From positions 11,319,001-11,383,000 of the forward strand of contig CM055605.1 in NCBI GenBank assembly GCA_029379385.1: 64,000 bases of DNA, in the 5' to 3' direction. The notes under the pieces are model-generated. The model was not told where the DNA came from. It saw only the letters and a program-made list of their open reading frames with translations, and did not search any database. The DNA is from Quillaja saponaria (Eukaryota; Streptophyta; Magnoliopsida; Fabales; Quillajaceae). Position numbers and translations under genes: made by a program. The stretch's first letter is position 1, and every line of letters starts with the position of its first letter. Below, in pieces: positions 35,051-46,589 of this stretch.

Positions 35051-36168
35051 ATTTCTTTAACATGATATGTCAAACTCTAACTTTAAGGCTATATTAATTT
35101 ATTTTAGTATTGATATTCCTTAAATTAATTATTTTATGTCCTTTTATCAATCTCTTTTCATTTGGTAACTGATCATAAAAATTTTATGTTATCTTTTGAG
35201 TATTTTTAAAGATTTTGTATACCAACATTTAATGAATAATTTTGATTACTTTTATAATTCGAATTTTAAAGCCTATTAGCATGTTTATTATTTCTCTCAA
35301 ATATTTTGATGGTGAATCTTATTTAATTTGATAAATTTTTACTTGCTTTCACTAAGAAATGTAAAAAATTTCTATGCTTTTTTGTTTGTTTTATTTTAGG
35401 TGGGTTTGATCAATGAGCATCAAGTATCGTTCGGAAGTGTCTCAAGAAAGATATACAGATTAATGTATTCTTTTTCCTTCTCTTTTATTCGATTGAAGAG
35501 GAAATATTTTGATATAGTTGTACGATTTTATAAATTTGTCTATAGGGTATAAAATTAAAATAAAATAAAAAAGTTTATTAGAGGAATATGGTATACATTT
35601 AAAAGAATTTAATTTTCTATGGTGTTCTAAATGACATCCTCGGTTTGGATTAAAAATCTTAAGATAATGATTTTTTTTTTTTTTCATTATTGTTGAGGTA
35701 TATGCAATGCTATAAATAAATTTAATAATTTTTTTTTCTTTTGTCAAAATCTATTTTTAGTTAAAAAAAAAAAAAAAGTTAGGACAATTCATTCCTCATC
35801 CCACGTAATATGAAAGTTAAATTTCTTTTAAGTAATTAGACATTGAGTATTAGATATAGCCATGCAAAACAAATGAAAAATAACATTAAGCCATAGTACA
35901 TTGAGTATTCCCAAAAAAAAAAAAAAAAAAAAAAAAAAAAGACATCATTTAAAAATAACAAAGATGAATCATATATCTATGTATTTCTATTTATTTTTAT
36001 CATTATTATGGAATTTTTTTGTATAATTTATCTTTAAAAATTAAATCTTATCTATTTCATTTGTCAAGACATTCATAAAAACTAGAATCATTGCATGGGG
36101 GTCAAAAAGTTTTTCTATATATATATATATATATATATTTAATTGAAAGGGAAAGAAAACAACAAAAA
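35051..36168. other. AT-rich intergenic stretch
   Basis: No gene or defined element was seen. It contains a poly-A run of about 31 bases (35911-35941), T-runs near 35670 and 35730, and a (TA)n tract at 36116-36138. The last lies just beyond the 3' end of the minus-strand LINE and may be part of its tail. Confidence 0.6.
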
Positions 36169-38640
36169 CTAAGTAGAATTAGTTAATCTATGTTGCCAAG
36201 CTACCCCACTAGAGTCAACCTTGACGATAAGCCTCAAAGCAGGAGGAACTTGAGGCCAACTTAAATTGCAATCATTCACATCCAAAGCCATATTAGCCAA
36301 ATAATCAGCTACTCTATTACCTTCTTGATGAATATGTTGAAGATACACTTCCCACTCCCTAGTCAGCAGTCTACAAATCTCCTTCATTAAAGGCTTGTGG
36401 GCATTAAAGGAACACAGCTCTTTAGAGACCAAATTAATTACTAACTTTGAATCAACCTCCACAATTAAATTCCGAAACCCCTTGTTCCAAGCAACTAGGA
36501 CACCTAGCCTTAGAGCCCACAACTCAGCTCTAACGGAACTACAACAACCTAAACTTTTACTTAAGTCAAACTCCCAACCTTGACAACTGTTACGGATCAC
36601 CCGGCAACACTAGAAGGTCTTGGATTTCCACGAAAGGCCCCATATGTATTTAATTTCACCCAATTCACAGGAGGTGGACTCCAACTCACCCAAGCATCGA
36701 CATACTGCTTCATAGGAATTATCAAACACTAATCTTATCAACATTAGCTAATTCCAAAAGAAGCTTATAAACATATGTCTCTGGGTTCAAAGGAGATCTG
36801 AATTCCTCCTCAAACACACTCAAATTGCACCATTTCCATGTAAGCCAGCACGTAGTACCAAAGACCATCTGCCATTGTTTGTCTCCATTAGCATTATTAG
36901 TGCCTAGATTGTGCATAACCCAATCTTTAACCCCCAATGTATAGGTGGGTTACTCCTATTGCTGAAGATCACATCCCACACTCTACGTGTTGTATGATAA
37001 TCTTTAAGTGCGTGGCACATAGATTCCACTTCTCTCAAACACAGAGCACAAAGGACTGGTTCCTTGTATTCTACGGGCTCGAATATCATTGGTCAGCAGA
37101 CCCTCATGCACAGCCAACCAAAGAAAATGCTTGATCCGTTGAGGACCTTTCCGACGCCATATATTCCTCCAATTAATATGATCATCCTCCACAATAGAAT
37201 TAGAGACCAAAGCATAAGCAGACCTTACCGAGAAAGCACCGCTGGAGCAAGACCCCACGCCATACTATCATCATCATTATCAGCCATGGGCAGTAAGAGC
37301 CCACGAATTCGTGCACAGATGTGAGTAGGGAGCTAGAAGTTCAACCTATCCAAATCCCACACCCCATTTTCGTTAGTATAATACTTTTTGCCATCCTAAC
37401 ATGTGAATTTTCTTCTTATCTTCCTTGTCGCCCCATAAGAAATTCCTGTACAATTTATCCACCTCCTCAGAAATACCTATTGGAACAAACAACAGAAGAT
37501 TGCATTGGATATAAGGGATGGAATGAAGAGCCGACTGGACAAGAGTCGTGCCGCCTGCCATTGATAAAGAATTGGCCTTCCAACCCAATAATCTAGCCTT
37601 GACTTTCTCTACGATGAATTTGAAGTGCTTCTTAGAAGTTCTCCCATGGACCAAAGGAACACCCAAATATTTTCCTAGGTCAAAGGTGTGTTTGAAGCCA
37701 GTAATACTTTCAATGTCCCTCTTGATACTTCCTTTCACTCTCTTAGTGTAAAAGAAGCGGGTCTTATTAATGTTGACCCAAAGCCCAGACGCTTGCCCAA
37801 AGTCTTGAAGGACATCTCTAACCATGGATGCTTGTTCCTTAGTAGCTTCAGCAAAAAGAATTAAGTCATCTACTGCAAACATAAGATGAGAAACACTTAG
37901 ACCTCCATTCTCAATTGTGAAAGCTTTCCACTAATCTTGGTTAACTTTTCTTATGATTAAGTGACCCAACCGTTCCATACAAAGGATAAAAATGTACGGG
38001 GATAACGGATCTCCTTGCCTTATGCCTCGTTGAGGATAAAACTAGACCGTGAGTTCTCCATTCCAAAGAACTTAGAAAGCAGCAGAGCGCAAGCAATATA
38101 TCACAACACAAGTAAATCTATCATCAAAGCCAGCTTGATACAAAGTGTCTTCAATAATATTCCAGCTTAGGCGATCATAGGCCTTTTCCAAATCAATTTT
38201 AATTGCCATAAATTATCTTTTTTCTTTCATCAAACACATGAAATGTAACAACTCTTGGGTAATAATTATGTTCTCTTGAATTTTCCTCCCCGGAACGAAA
38301 CTAACTTGATTGGGAGCCACAAGCTTCGGTAAAATCGATTTGATTCTACTCACCAAAATCTTAGGAAGAATTTTGTAAATCACATTACACAGACTTATCC
38401 GTTTGAATTGGGTCATCATCTTTGAAGGCTCTACTTTTGGGATCAAGGTAATGAAAGTGGCGTTGATGCTGGCTATCATAGAATTATTAATCATGCACTC
38501 TTGAATCAACATACACACTGCTGGGCCAACTAGCTGCCAATGGGTCTAAAAGAAAACAGCTTGGAAGCTGTCAGAACCCGGGGCCTTAAATGGGTGCATA
38601 GAAAATAAAGCATGTTTAATTTCATCATGGGATAAGGTGA
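36169..38640 (-). pseudogene. 5'-truncated L1-type LINE: RT, zf-RVT and RNase H relic
   Basis: On the minus strand the reverse transcriptase starts at the junction near 38640 with LSHDEIKHALFSMHPFKAPG. It continues with [69 protein letters not shown], and the palm motif FAVDDLILF (about 37855-37885). The last carries one extra residue inside the usual FADD. GKYLGVPLVHGR and LLGWKANSLSMAGG follow (about 37550-37690). A zf-RVT region lies at 37000-37250 (WRNIWRRKGPQRIKHFLWLAVHE). A C-terminal RNase H domain is open from 36600 to 36169 (SSVRAELWALRLGV, VEVDSKLVINLV, EGNRVADYLANMALD). The endonuclease and the first part of RT are missing. Stops interrupt it, so it is dead. Confidence 0.92.
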
Positions 38641-38811
38641 AAAAACAGGGTTTTCACTTTGGAAAGTCTGGCTAGGATTAGAATCCGAGAGATGATCACC
38701 TAAAGCTTGTAGAAAAATATTCGTGTAATTATTTTGTTCATAGATAGAGTGAATATCTTTAGTATTAACTGTTTCAGTTAAATCTTTGTATTTTAAATGG
38801 TGTAGATTACA
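38631..38811 (-). mobile_element. Inverted fragment of pararetroviral coat region at the provirus edge
   Basis: This segment is the reverse complement, with scattered mismatches, of 40529-40711 in the same provirus. It joins the LINE on its left with an overlap of about 15 bp (GATAAGGTGAAAAAACA fits both), and the forward-oriented viral leader on its right. Such inverted scraps at an insertion edge are typical of end-joining repair of viral DNA. Confidence 0.85.
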
Positions 38812-39163
38812 TAGGAAATACTCAAGTGATCTCAGAAATGGATGAAGATTGTTGATCTTGTGTATTATACTTTTCTATTGATGGCATTAGAAATACTCAA
38901 GTGAGTCCTGTAGTTGGCAATAAGGCCTATTGAAGAGCACTGATTGCCTGTTTAAGGTAGTGAGCCCAGCTATTGTAGCTTGTTGAGTGTTTAGATGGCC
39001 AGATATAATTGTGTGATTTTCTCTTATCAAGATCTTAAGATCTAATTTGGCTTAGTAAATCAAAATTAATACTCATCCTTACAATCCTATGGAACATGAG
39101 GTTTTTGATACTAAAAGGATCAATTCAGTATAATTAATTTTTGCACTCCTTATACTTTTCACA

Positions 39164-40030
39164 ATGCTTAGATCTTTGTCTTACTCTTCCTCCACTTCTT
39201 CTCCTAAGTCTTTCTCTAAATCCAACAAAGTTTTTAAAGAAGAAATAAATTTTGAAGAAATACCTTAATCCATAGATAAATGGAAAATTCCAAAATTCCT
39301 AGCAATGAAATTTACAAACCTAACTCTAGGTTCACTCTTAAGATTGACCATACAATCAAAACAATGGAACAAATCATCTCAATTGACTCTGATTGTGAAG
39401 AAATACTTTTATTTTTAGAAAAATCCTTAAAAATTCATAAACAAAAATATAATTATTTGCATCTTGGATGTGTCCAGAGCGCTGCAAAACCTCTAACAAG
39501 AGAATGACTTAACATCTCTATTCTCTTATGTCTTCTTGATTGTAGAATAACCAATTTTCATAAATCACTTTTAGGTACAGCTGAAACGAGCCTCTGTAGT
39601 GTTCCGATCTATTTCAATTGTTTTCCTAACATGATAATCTCTTTATAAGATAACAATATTTTAGAATCTTTAGTCTTAAATGTCAAACTTTCCAATTTTA
39701 ATATCAAACCTAGATCATTCCCTATAGCTTTAGTTTATCGTATATAATATAAAGTTATGATTTTAGCTTTTACTTCAAAATCACTTCAACAAAGACGTAA
39801 AGGAGAGACAATTATGTTTTTCATTGATTTTTCAAAAACCAATATTACTACCCCAAAATCAATTGCTTAGGAAGAAGTTAATCTTCCTGATAAATGGACT
39901 TTTGAAAAGGCTACACCTATACAAGATCAACAACCTTCATCAATTTTTGAGATCATGCAATACTCCACAGGTAAGGAAGAGATCTCTTTTGATAGAACAA
40001 ATAGTCAAAGATCTTTTCAAGATTCTTTAA
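39164..40030 (+). pseudogene. Pararetroviral movement protein relic (provirus AC)
   Basis: The relic begins at ATG 39164 (MLRSLSYSSS), the same start as in copy B. An in-frame stop follows within about 35 codons. Recognisable 30K-superfamily stretches include IYKPNSRFTLKIDHTIKT, HLGCVQSAAKPLTRE (ORF ending at 39507) and the block after it read in another frame (NISILLCLLD, ETSLCSVPIYFNCF). The family moves viral genomes through plasmodesmata. Several stops and frameshifts make this copy non-functional. Confidence 0.85.
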
Positions 40031-41964
40031 GACATTCTTGTTATTCAATACCTTCAACTATTCATATTCAAAGTTTAGAAAACACTTATAGGATTTCTAG
40101 AGCGTTATATATCAAAGAAGACAATGATAACCAATCTGAAAAGCCTCCCTCTCCGACTTTTTCATCTTTAAATGATAATTTGGAGATCAATACTATCCAC
40201 ACTGTTTTCCAAATTGATAAGGAATCTCTTAGTAAAGTTTTTTTATCACGAAAAACACAATTCGGTTAGAACCTAGTTTTTCAATTATATAAAATGTTTA
40301 CTACAAATTTATGGAAACTAATAAAATTCATATTCCATTCTTTGAATGGTTTGAAGTTTATGCTAATGAAGCTGATCTTCATTATCCTTTTGGTAATTCA
40401 ATAAGTATTAATAAAAAAAAAAATTTAAAATGAATAACAAAAAAAGATGAAGTTATTAATTCTATACTTTCTACTAAAAAATCTTTAAAAATTCCTACAC
40501 AAAGCTCCACTGGATAAAATATTCAAATGTAAACTACACCATTTAAATACAAAGATTCAACTGAAATAGTTAATACTAAAAATATTCAATCTATCTATGA
40601 CCAAAATAATTACACAAATATTTTTTTTACAGGCTTTAGGCAATCATCTCTCGGATTCTAATCCTAGCCAAACTTTCCAAAGTGAAAACCCTGCTTTTTC
40701 ATTTTATCAAATTCCAACAAAAATTAAAAAATAATTGGGAGCTTGTTCAAAACCTTCTTCTCAACAGGAACTTCTTGACAAAATATCCAAACAAATTGTT
40801 CAAATTGAAAAAAACATTGTTCCAGATACTCATGTACAAATAAATCCTTCCTCATCAATTAACAATCCAAGTGATACAGATTCTAAATCTGAACAATCTG
40901 AGAAAAATTCTTCTAAAAAACTTAATCCAATAGAATCCACAATTGGCGAAAACCATTAAAATTATATTATCTCATAGCTTCTTCTCTTGACTTAGTCGTT
41001 GAAGAAAACACTAAATTATCAATAACTCTTCTAGTGCAAACAACATCTATGAATAGAACATAAATGGCCAATCTGAATATAATATTCTTAGTATGTAACA
41101 GGAGATGACTATGGTCAGCACTACTTATTAAATTACTCATAATTGTTCTGATCAATCTATTCTTAAAGTTTTAGTTGTTGGTTTTACTAGTCAACTAAAA
41201 TGTTGGTGAGACACTGACATAGAACGTAACCAAATCAATTTTGCGTTCAAAGCTGATCCTGAAGGAAATCCCCTTCTTAACGATGAAGGTAACGAAATCC
41301 TAGATTCTGTCAATACCTTCATTTACCCTATCACAAAGCATTTCACCAGAGATCCATCTATATGGCATGACAAATCTGTTGAATTCCTTTCCAATCTCAA
41401 ATGTTGTACCCTAGCCAACTTTAGGTGGTATAAAGATACATTCTTCGCCCGTATCTTCTCTAGGTCCGATAGCAATCAACTTTTTTAGAATGAAAAATTT
41501 ATAGCTGGTTTTCCTCATTCATTAAGAGAAAAAAATTCGAAATATCAACAATGGAATCAGTCCTTAAGAGCAATTAATTTATGGATAACTCTGTAGCTAT
41601 ATCTGGTAAGTTGTTTTAAAAATCTGTCAAGATGATAATATTCAATGTTAATTAACAAAAGAAAGATCTCAAAATCGTAAAGACTTAGGAAGCTTTTGTG
41701 CTCAATATGGTTTTTATTGCCCTCCCAGTTCATCTAAACCTAAAAAGAAAACCTTTTATGAATCTCCTCAAATTCATCATAAAACTTAAAATAAAAAAAA
41801 CTGGTAAAAGAGTTCACAAACATAAACGTGCACCCTAGCATTTTCCCAAAAAAAAAAAAAAAAGTCATTAGTGGTCGATTTTAAATGTAACTGACCAAGT
41901 CACATTGCTAAATATTGTCGAATTATAAGAAAAATCAAAGCTTTAAAAATTGATGAAGGACTTT
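40031..41964 (+). pseudogene. Pararetroviral coat/gag-like region relic with damaged zinc knuckle (provirus AC)
   Basis: Shifting frames give the polyprotein segment after the movement protein: NLEINTIHTVFQIDKE (about 40185-40230), YQIPTKIKK near 40710-40730, and a capsid core with QYNILSM-type and DQSILKVLVVGFTSQLK words near 41080-41200. A zinc-knuckle remnant near 41877-41930 reads as KCN..SHIAKYC, so only part of the CCHC set survives. The region stops at the LTR insertion. The capsid and nucleocapsid functions are inferred from position and motif. Multiple stops are present. Confidence 0.75.
41960..41964. repeat. Target-site duplication ACTTT (left)
   Basis: ACTTT precedes TGTCATAAC at 41965. 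The same pentamer follows GAGGTGTGACA at 50074-50078. Between them lie the LTR halves and provirus B. The match shows that both LTR parts came from one insertion into provirus AC. Confidence 0.85.
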
Positions 41965-42250
41965 TGTCATAACTCGATAGTTTAACGTATGTTTCAAAAT
42001 GTTCGTATGTAACCTGCGTACCTAGGTAGATAAAATTTTATGTAAGTTAGAATGAAAAATAAATAAAACAATTGTAAATACACACGCACACACACACATA
42101 TATATATAAACATGTAATTAGGGAATTAAGTTTTCCCTATAATATTGGTTGATTTAAAAACTTGAAATTCACATATGTAATTTTATTGATGTGTATAACA
42201 AGTGCTTAGGCAAAAGGAATAAATTAGAAAATAAATAAAATATATATACG
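41965..42250. repeat. Solo LTR, left part (second member of the long-LTR family)
   Basis: It begins TGTCATAACTCGATAG and shares with the LTR at 14862 the words ATGTTT-AAAATGTT-GTATGTAAC. It contains a (CA)n/(TA)n tract at 42077-42110. It is cut at about 42250 by provirus B and resumes at 48464. Confidence 0.8.
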
Positions 42251-42563
42251 GTGGCATTCTTAAGCAATCCATTAATGACAAATAGCATATCATCGCATAT
42301 GCATCAAAATATTGGAATTTACAATCAAAAAAGAAATTTTAGCAATTGTTTTATGCATTTCTAAATTTCAAAGTGATTTACTAAATCAAAATTTTTTGTT
42401 TAAAGTAGATTGCAAATCTGCAAAAGAAGTTTTACAAAAAGATGTTAAAAATCTAGCATCAAAACAAATTTTTGCCCGTTGGCAAGTAATTTTATCTGCT
42501 TTTGATTTTGAGATTGAATATATCAAAGGTAGCTTCAATTCTATTCCCGATTATCTTACTTGA
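42251..42563 (+). pseudogene. RNase H C-terminal part (provirus B, left terminus)
   Basis: The frame from 42312 is open to the stop at about 42563 and shows TIKKEILAIVLCISKFQ, VDCKSA, FARWQVILSAFDFEIEYIKG and the terminal IPDYLT, the usual end of the caulimovirid polyprotein. The first 70 bp repeat the right terminus (48238-48309). The remainder of RNase H lies at the other end of the provirus, as expected of a permuted copy. Confidence 0.85.
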
Positions 42564-43270
42564 GAATTGAGAGCTATCTTTTCTTTGTAAAATTCTGATT
42601 TGAAATACTGCCAACGACATTTTCTATCTATTTTTAATTTCTATATTCCCTTTCCCAGGATTAGCGCGTAGATTACCGCCACTTCTCCTCCCATTTTTCA
42701 TGCATTTTCCTTCATTGCATTAGTGGACGGACTACTGCCGTTTCTCCTTCCCTTTTAATTTAAAGCTTTAATTTATGCATTGCATAGCATAACTCTTTAG
42801 CAGTCCTACTGCTTCCTACTTCACTACCCCCGTGATCTTCCTCCGCTCTTTAGGACCTCCACCAGTCCTCGACTTGGTATTAAAACCAAGGGGGAAGTAA
42901 GGATGAAAATGTGAAGATTTATCTTTTTTTACTTTTCTGTCTTAGATCTGAACATTATATCCTGTCCAAAATTATATTTTTTTTATTTATGGCATCAAAA
43001 TACTCCAAGTGAGACCTGTTGTTGGCAATAAGGCTTGTTGAAGGGCTGGTTAAGTCCGTGTAAGACAGTAAGTTCCAACTACCTTAGCTTATTGAGCGTT
43101 TTATTGGCTAAATAAACTATATGATTTTACCAGGAACAAGTCTTCAGATCTAATCCAGTTTAGTAAATCAAGATCAGTACTCATCTTTACACTCCTATGG
43201 AACTTAAGGTTTTGATACTAAAGGGATCAGGTTAGTACATCTATTACTTTTCTCCCCATTGTATTTATTT
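42564..43270 (+). other. Pararetroviral leader/intergenic region (provirus B)
   Basis: Non-coding sequence between the polyprotein stop and the movement-protein start. It contains the primer-binding site (42875-42888) and a block (about 42990-43260) closely matched by 38890-39160 in provirus AC. The segment 42567-42716 recurs in inverse orientation at 48310-48463. The polyprotein stop is followed directly by leader-like sequence, with no room for ORF2. Confidence 0.8.
42875..42888 (+). promoter_or_regulatory. Decayed tRNA-Met primer-binding site of the pararetrovirus
   Basis: TGGTATTAAAACCA agrees at 11 of 14 positions with the initiator tRNA-Met complement TGGTATCAGAGCCA, the minus-strand primer site of caulimovirids. 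It lies upstream of the movement-protein ATG in the expected leader. Confidence 0.8.
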
Positions 43271-43980
43271 ATGTTGAGATCTTTCTCCTACTCTTATTCT
43301 ACTTCTTCTCCTCTTGAATCTTCTTTTCAATCTAACAAAATTTTCAAAGAAAAAATCAATTTTGAAGAAATATCTCAATCTATAGACAATTGGAAAATTC
43401 CAAAAATTACAAGCAATGAAATTTACAAACCCAATTCCATGTTCACCCTCAAAGTGACCATACTATCAAAACTGTTGAATAAATAATTTCAATTGACTCT
43501 GATTGTGAATAAATTCATTTACTTTTAGACAAATCTTTAAAAATTCATAATAAAAAATACAATTATTTGCATCTTAGATGCGTCCAGATTGCAGCAAAAC
43601 CTTTGACAAGAGAAGGACTTAACACCTCTATTCTCTTATGTCTTCGTGACTGTCGAATGACGAATTTTCATGAATCCCCCTTAGGCATGGTTGAAACTAG
43701 CCTTTGTAGTGGTCCGATCTATTTCAATTGTTTTTCAAACATGACAATCTCTTTGCAAGATAAAAACATTTTAGATTCTTTAATCTTAAATGTTAAACTT
43801 TCAAATTTTAATATAAAATATGGATATTTCCCAATAGCTTTAGTCTATCAAATACAGTATAAAGCAATGATATTTGCTTTTACTTCAAAATCTCTCCAAC
43901 AAAGAAGAAAAGGTGAAACAGTAATGTTTTTAACTGATATTTCAAAAGTAAACGTTACTACTCCAAAACCAATCTCTTAA
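43271..43980 (+). pseudogene. Pararetroviral movement protein relic (provirus B)
   Basis: ATG 43271 starts MLRSFSYSYSTSSP; the frame ends by a stop at 43486 after a frameshift. It is resumed in the ORF 43567-43980, which contains HLRCVQIAAKPLTREGLN, ETSLCSGPIYFNCF, DSLILNVKLSNFN and IALVYQIQYKAM. These are hallmarks of the 30K-type movement domain of petuvirus/florendovirus polyproteins. Compared with AC, this copy keeps a longer open stretch. Confidence 0.88.
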
Positions 43981-46533
43981 GAAGAAGTTAATCTCCCTGA
44001 AAAATGGATTATTGACAAGGCTACTCCTATTCAGGATTAAAAACCCTCTCCTATTTCTGAGATTACTTAATACCCTACTGGTAAAGTTGAAATCTCTTTT
44101 AATAGAACAAACAGTTAAAGAAATTTTGGATCAATTTCTCAAAAATCAGTAAGAAATTTTTGTTCGTCTAGATACTTTTGTTCTTCAATTCCTTCGACAA
44201 TTCACCTTCAAGGTTTAGAAAACACATATAGGATTTCCTAGAGCTTTATACACCAAAGAAGATGACAATCAATCTGAAAAATCTCATTCTCCTAATTTTT
44301 CATCTTTAAATGATAACCTTGAAATCAATACAATTCAAACTGTTTTCCAAATTGATAAAGATTCCCATAGAAAAGATTTTTATCAAGAAAAACACAATCT
44401 TGAAAGAACTTGATTTTTTGAAAAATTTACTAGTTTTAAATGATAAAAAAATTCAAAACTTTTATTACAAATTTATGGAAACTCATGAAGTTCATATTCC
44501 ATTTTTTTAATAGTTTGAAGTTTATGCAAAGGAAAATAGTATCAATTATACTTTCTTCAAGTCCATAAATGTTAATACTTAAAAAATAAAAAATTGGATA
44601 ACTTATAAGGATGAACTTATTAATTTAGTTTTTCCTCCTCATAAGGCCTTAAAAATTCCTACTCATAATCCTGCAACAAAAATTGTTTCTGTACCAGTAA
44701 TTCCTTTCAAAAATAAATATTTAACTAAAATAGTTAATTCTAATGACATTCAATCTCTTTATGAATAAAATAATTATACCAATTATTTTCTTCAAGCTAT
44801 AAGAGATCATCTCTCTGAACCCAAAACTAGTTTACAAAGTGAAAATCCTGTTTTTACTCTTTACCAGATCCCCACAAAAATTAAAAAAGAATTAGGTTCT
44901 AGTTCAAAATCCTCTTCTCAACATGAACTTCTTGATAAAATCTCTAAACAAATTATTCTAATAGAGAAAAATATTGTCCTGACACTCCTCAACAAACCAT
45001 TTCAATTAATAACTTAAGCTACGCAGATTTTATATCAAAACAAATTGATAATTATGAGAAAATTTCTCTAAAAGAAATTAATCCAATTCAAAATACCAAC
45101 TAGCAAAAGTCACAAAAATGATATTATCCTAGGACTTCTCCTCTTGACTTAGTCACAGAAGAAAAATCCCAGATAATCAATAATTCTTTCAGTGCAAACA
45201 ACATCTATAAATGGAATATAGATGGCCAATTTAAATACAATATTCTTAATATGTTACAGCAAATGACTATAGTCAGTACTGCTTATCAAATTTCTCATAA
45301 TTGTTCTGACCAATCTATCCTTAATATTTTAATAGCTAGTTTTACTAGTCAATTAAAAGGATGGTGTGATGAACACCTTATTGATGATGAGCAAAGCCAA
45401 ATAAACTTAGCCATCAAAATGATGCTGAAGGAAATCCTATCCTTAACGAAGATGGAAATCAAATTCAAGATTCCGTAAATACTTTTATTTATGTTATCAC
45501 AAAACATTTCATTGGAAATCTGTCTATATAATGTGATAAATCTGCTAAATTCCTTTCCAATATCAAGGGTCGTACCCTTGCTGACTTTAGGTGGAATAAA
45601 AATACCTTCTTCACTAGAGTCTTCTCTAGGTCCAATAGTAATCAACCATTTTGGAAAGAAAAATTTATAGCTAGTCTTCCTCGTTCTTTAGGAGAAAAGT
45701 TAGAGAAAAAAATACAAAATATTAACAATGGAATTATCCCTTATGAACAATTGACTTATGGAAAGCTATGTAGTTATGTCCACAAAATCTGTCAGGATGA
45801 CAAAATTTAAAGAAAACTAGCCAAACAAAAATCTCTTAATCGAAAAGATTTAGGGAGTTTTTGTTCTCAGTATAGTTTTGATTGTCCTCAAAGTTTATCC
45901 AAACCAAGAAAGAAATATTTTTTTGAACCACCTAGAACTTATGAAAAATCCTTTAAAAATAGAGCTGGTAAAAGAATTCACAAACACAGATATCACAAAA
46001 GATCTCTTCAATATTTTTAAAATAAAGATAAATCACCTGTTATCTATTTTAAATATAACAAACTAGGTCATATTGCAGAATTACAAAGAAAATCAAAGTT
46101 TTAATATCGATGAAGGTCTTCTAGCTCAACTTAATTGTCTTCTAATTGCAGTGAAGCTCATACCTTTTCTAATATTGAAGAAATTAACCAAATCCAAAAT
46201 GATGACGAATCCTTTTCAGATTCATCTCCAAAAACTCTTGAATGTAATGTCCTCACTAGAGAACAAAATCTTCTCTTTAAAGTCATTACTGATCTTCCAA
46301 ATGATGAAGAAAAAAAAAATTATCTTTACAAACTCAAAGAAACCCTAGAAACCTCGGAAACCCCAGAAAAATCAAACAGATCTCCTCACAACCTTCCAAT
46401 AGTTGCTAACTCTTTTAATCTTAAAGACGTTTTATCCAGATTTAACTCTAAGAAGAAACCTGTAACTATTCAAAATCTTCAACATGAAGTTTCAAAACTC
46501 AAAACTAAAGTCAAATATCTTAAAATTCAATAA
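43981..46533 (+). pseudogene. Pararetroviral coat/gag-like region relic (provirus B)
   Basis: Blocks in shifting frames: EEVNLPEKW after the movement domain; NLEINTIQTVFQIDKD near 44310; FYYKFMETHEVHIPFF ending at 44510; YQIPTKIKKELGSSSK near 44865-44910; a capsid core (WNIDGQFKYNIL, STAYQISHNCSDQSILN, SFTSQLKGW; 45210-45400) and its continuation NIKGRTLADFRW near 45560-45590. A zinc-knuckle position reads YFKYNKLGHIAEL near 46040-46075, so the cysteines are gone. A 132-codon coiled, Lys/Glu-rich ORF (46135-46533) follows, ending with LQHEVSKLKTKVKYLKIQ. The last region probably precedes the protease. Function is inferred from family order. Confidence 0.8.
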
Positions 46534-46589
46534 CAAGAAAATACTTCAGTAATCCAACTCTTATAAAAAGAAAAGAAAAATTCGTCTTT

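Noticed and set aside
36395..37751. Plus-strand ORFs of 60-90 codons across the LINE
   Set aside because: They are antisense shadows of the minus-strand LINE frames.
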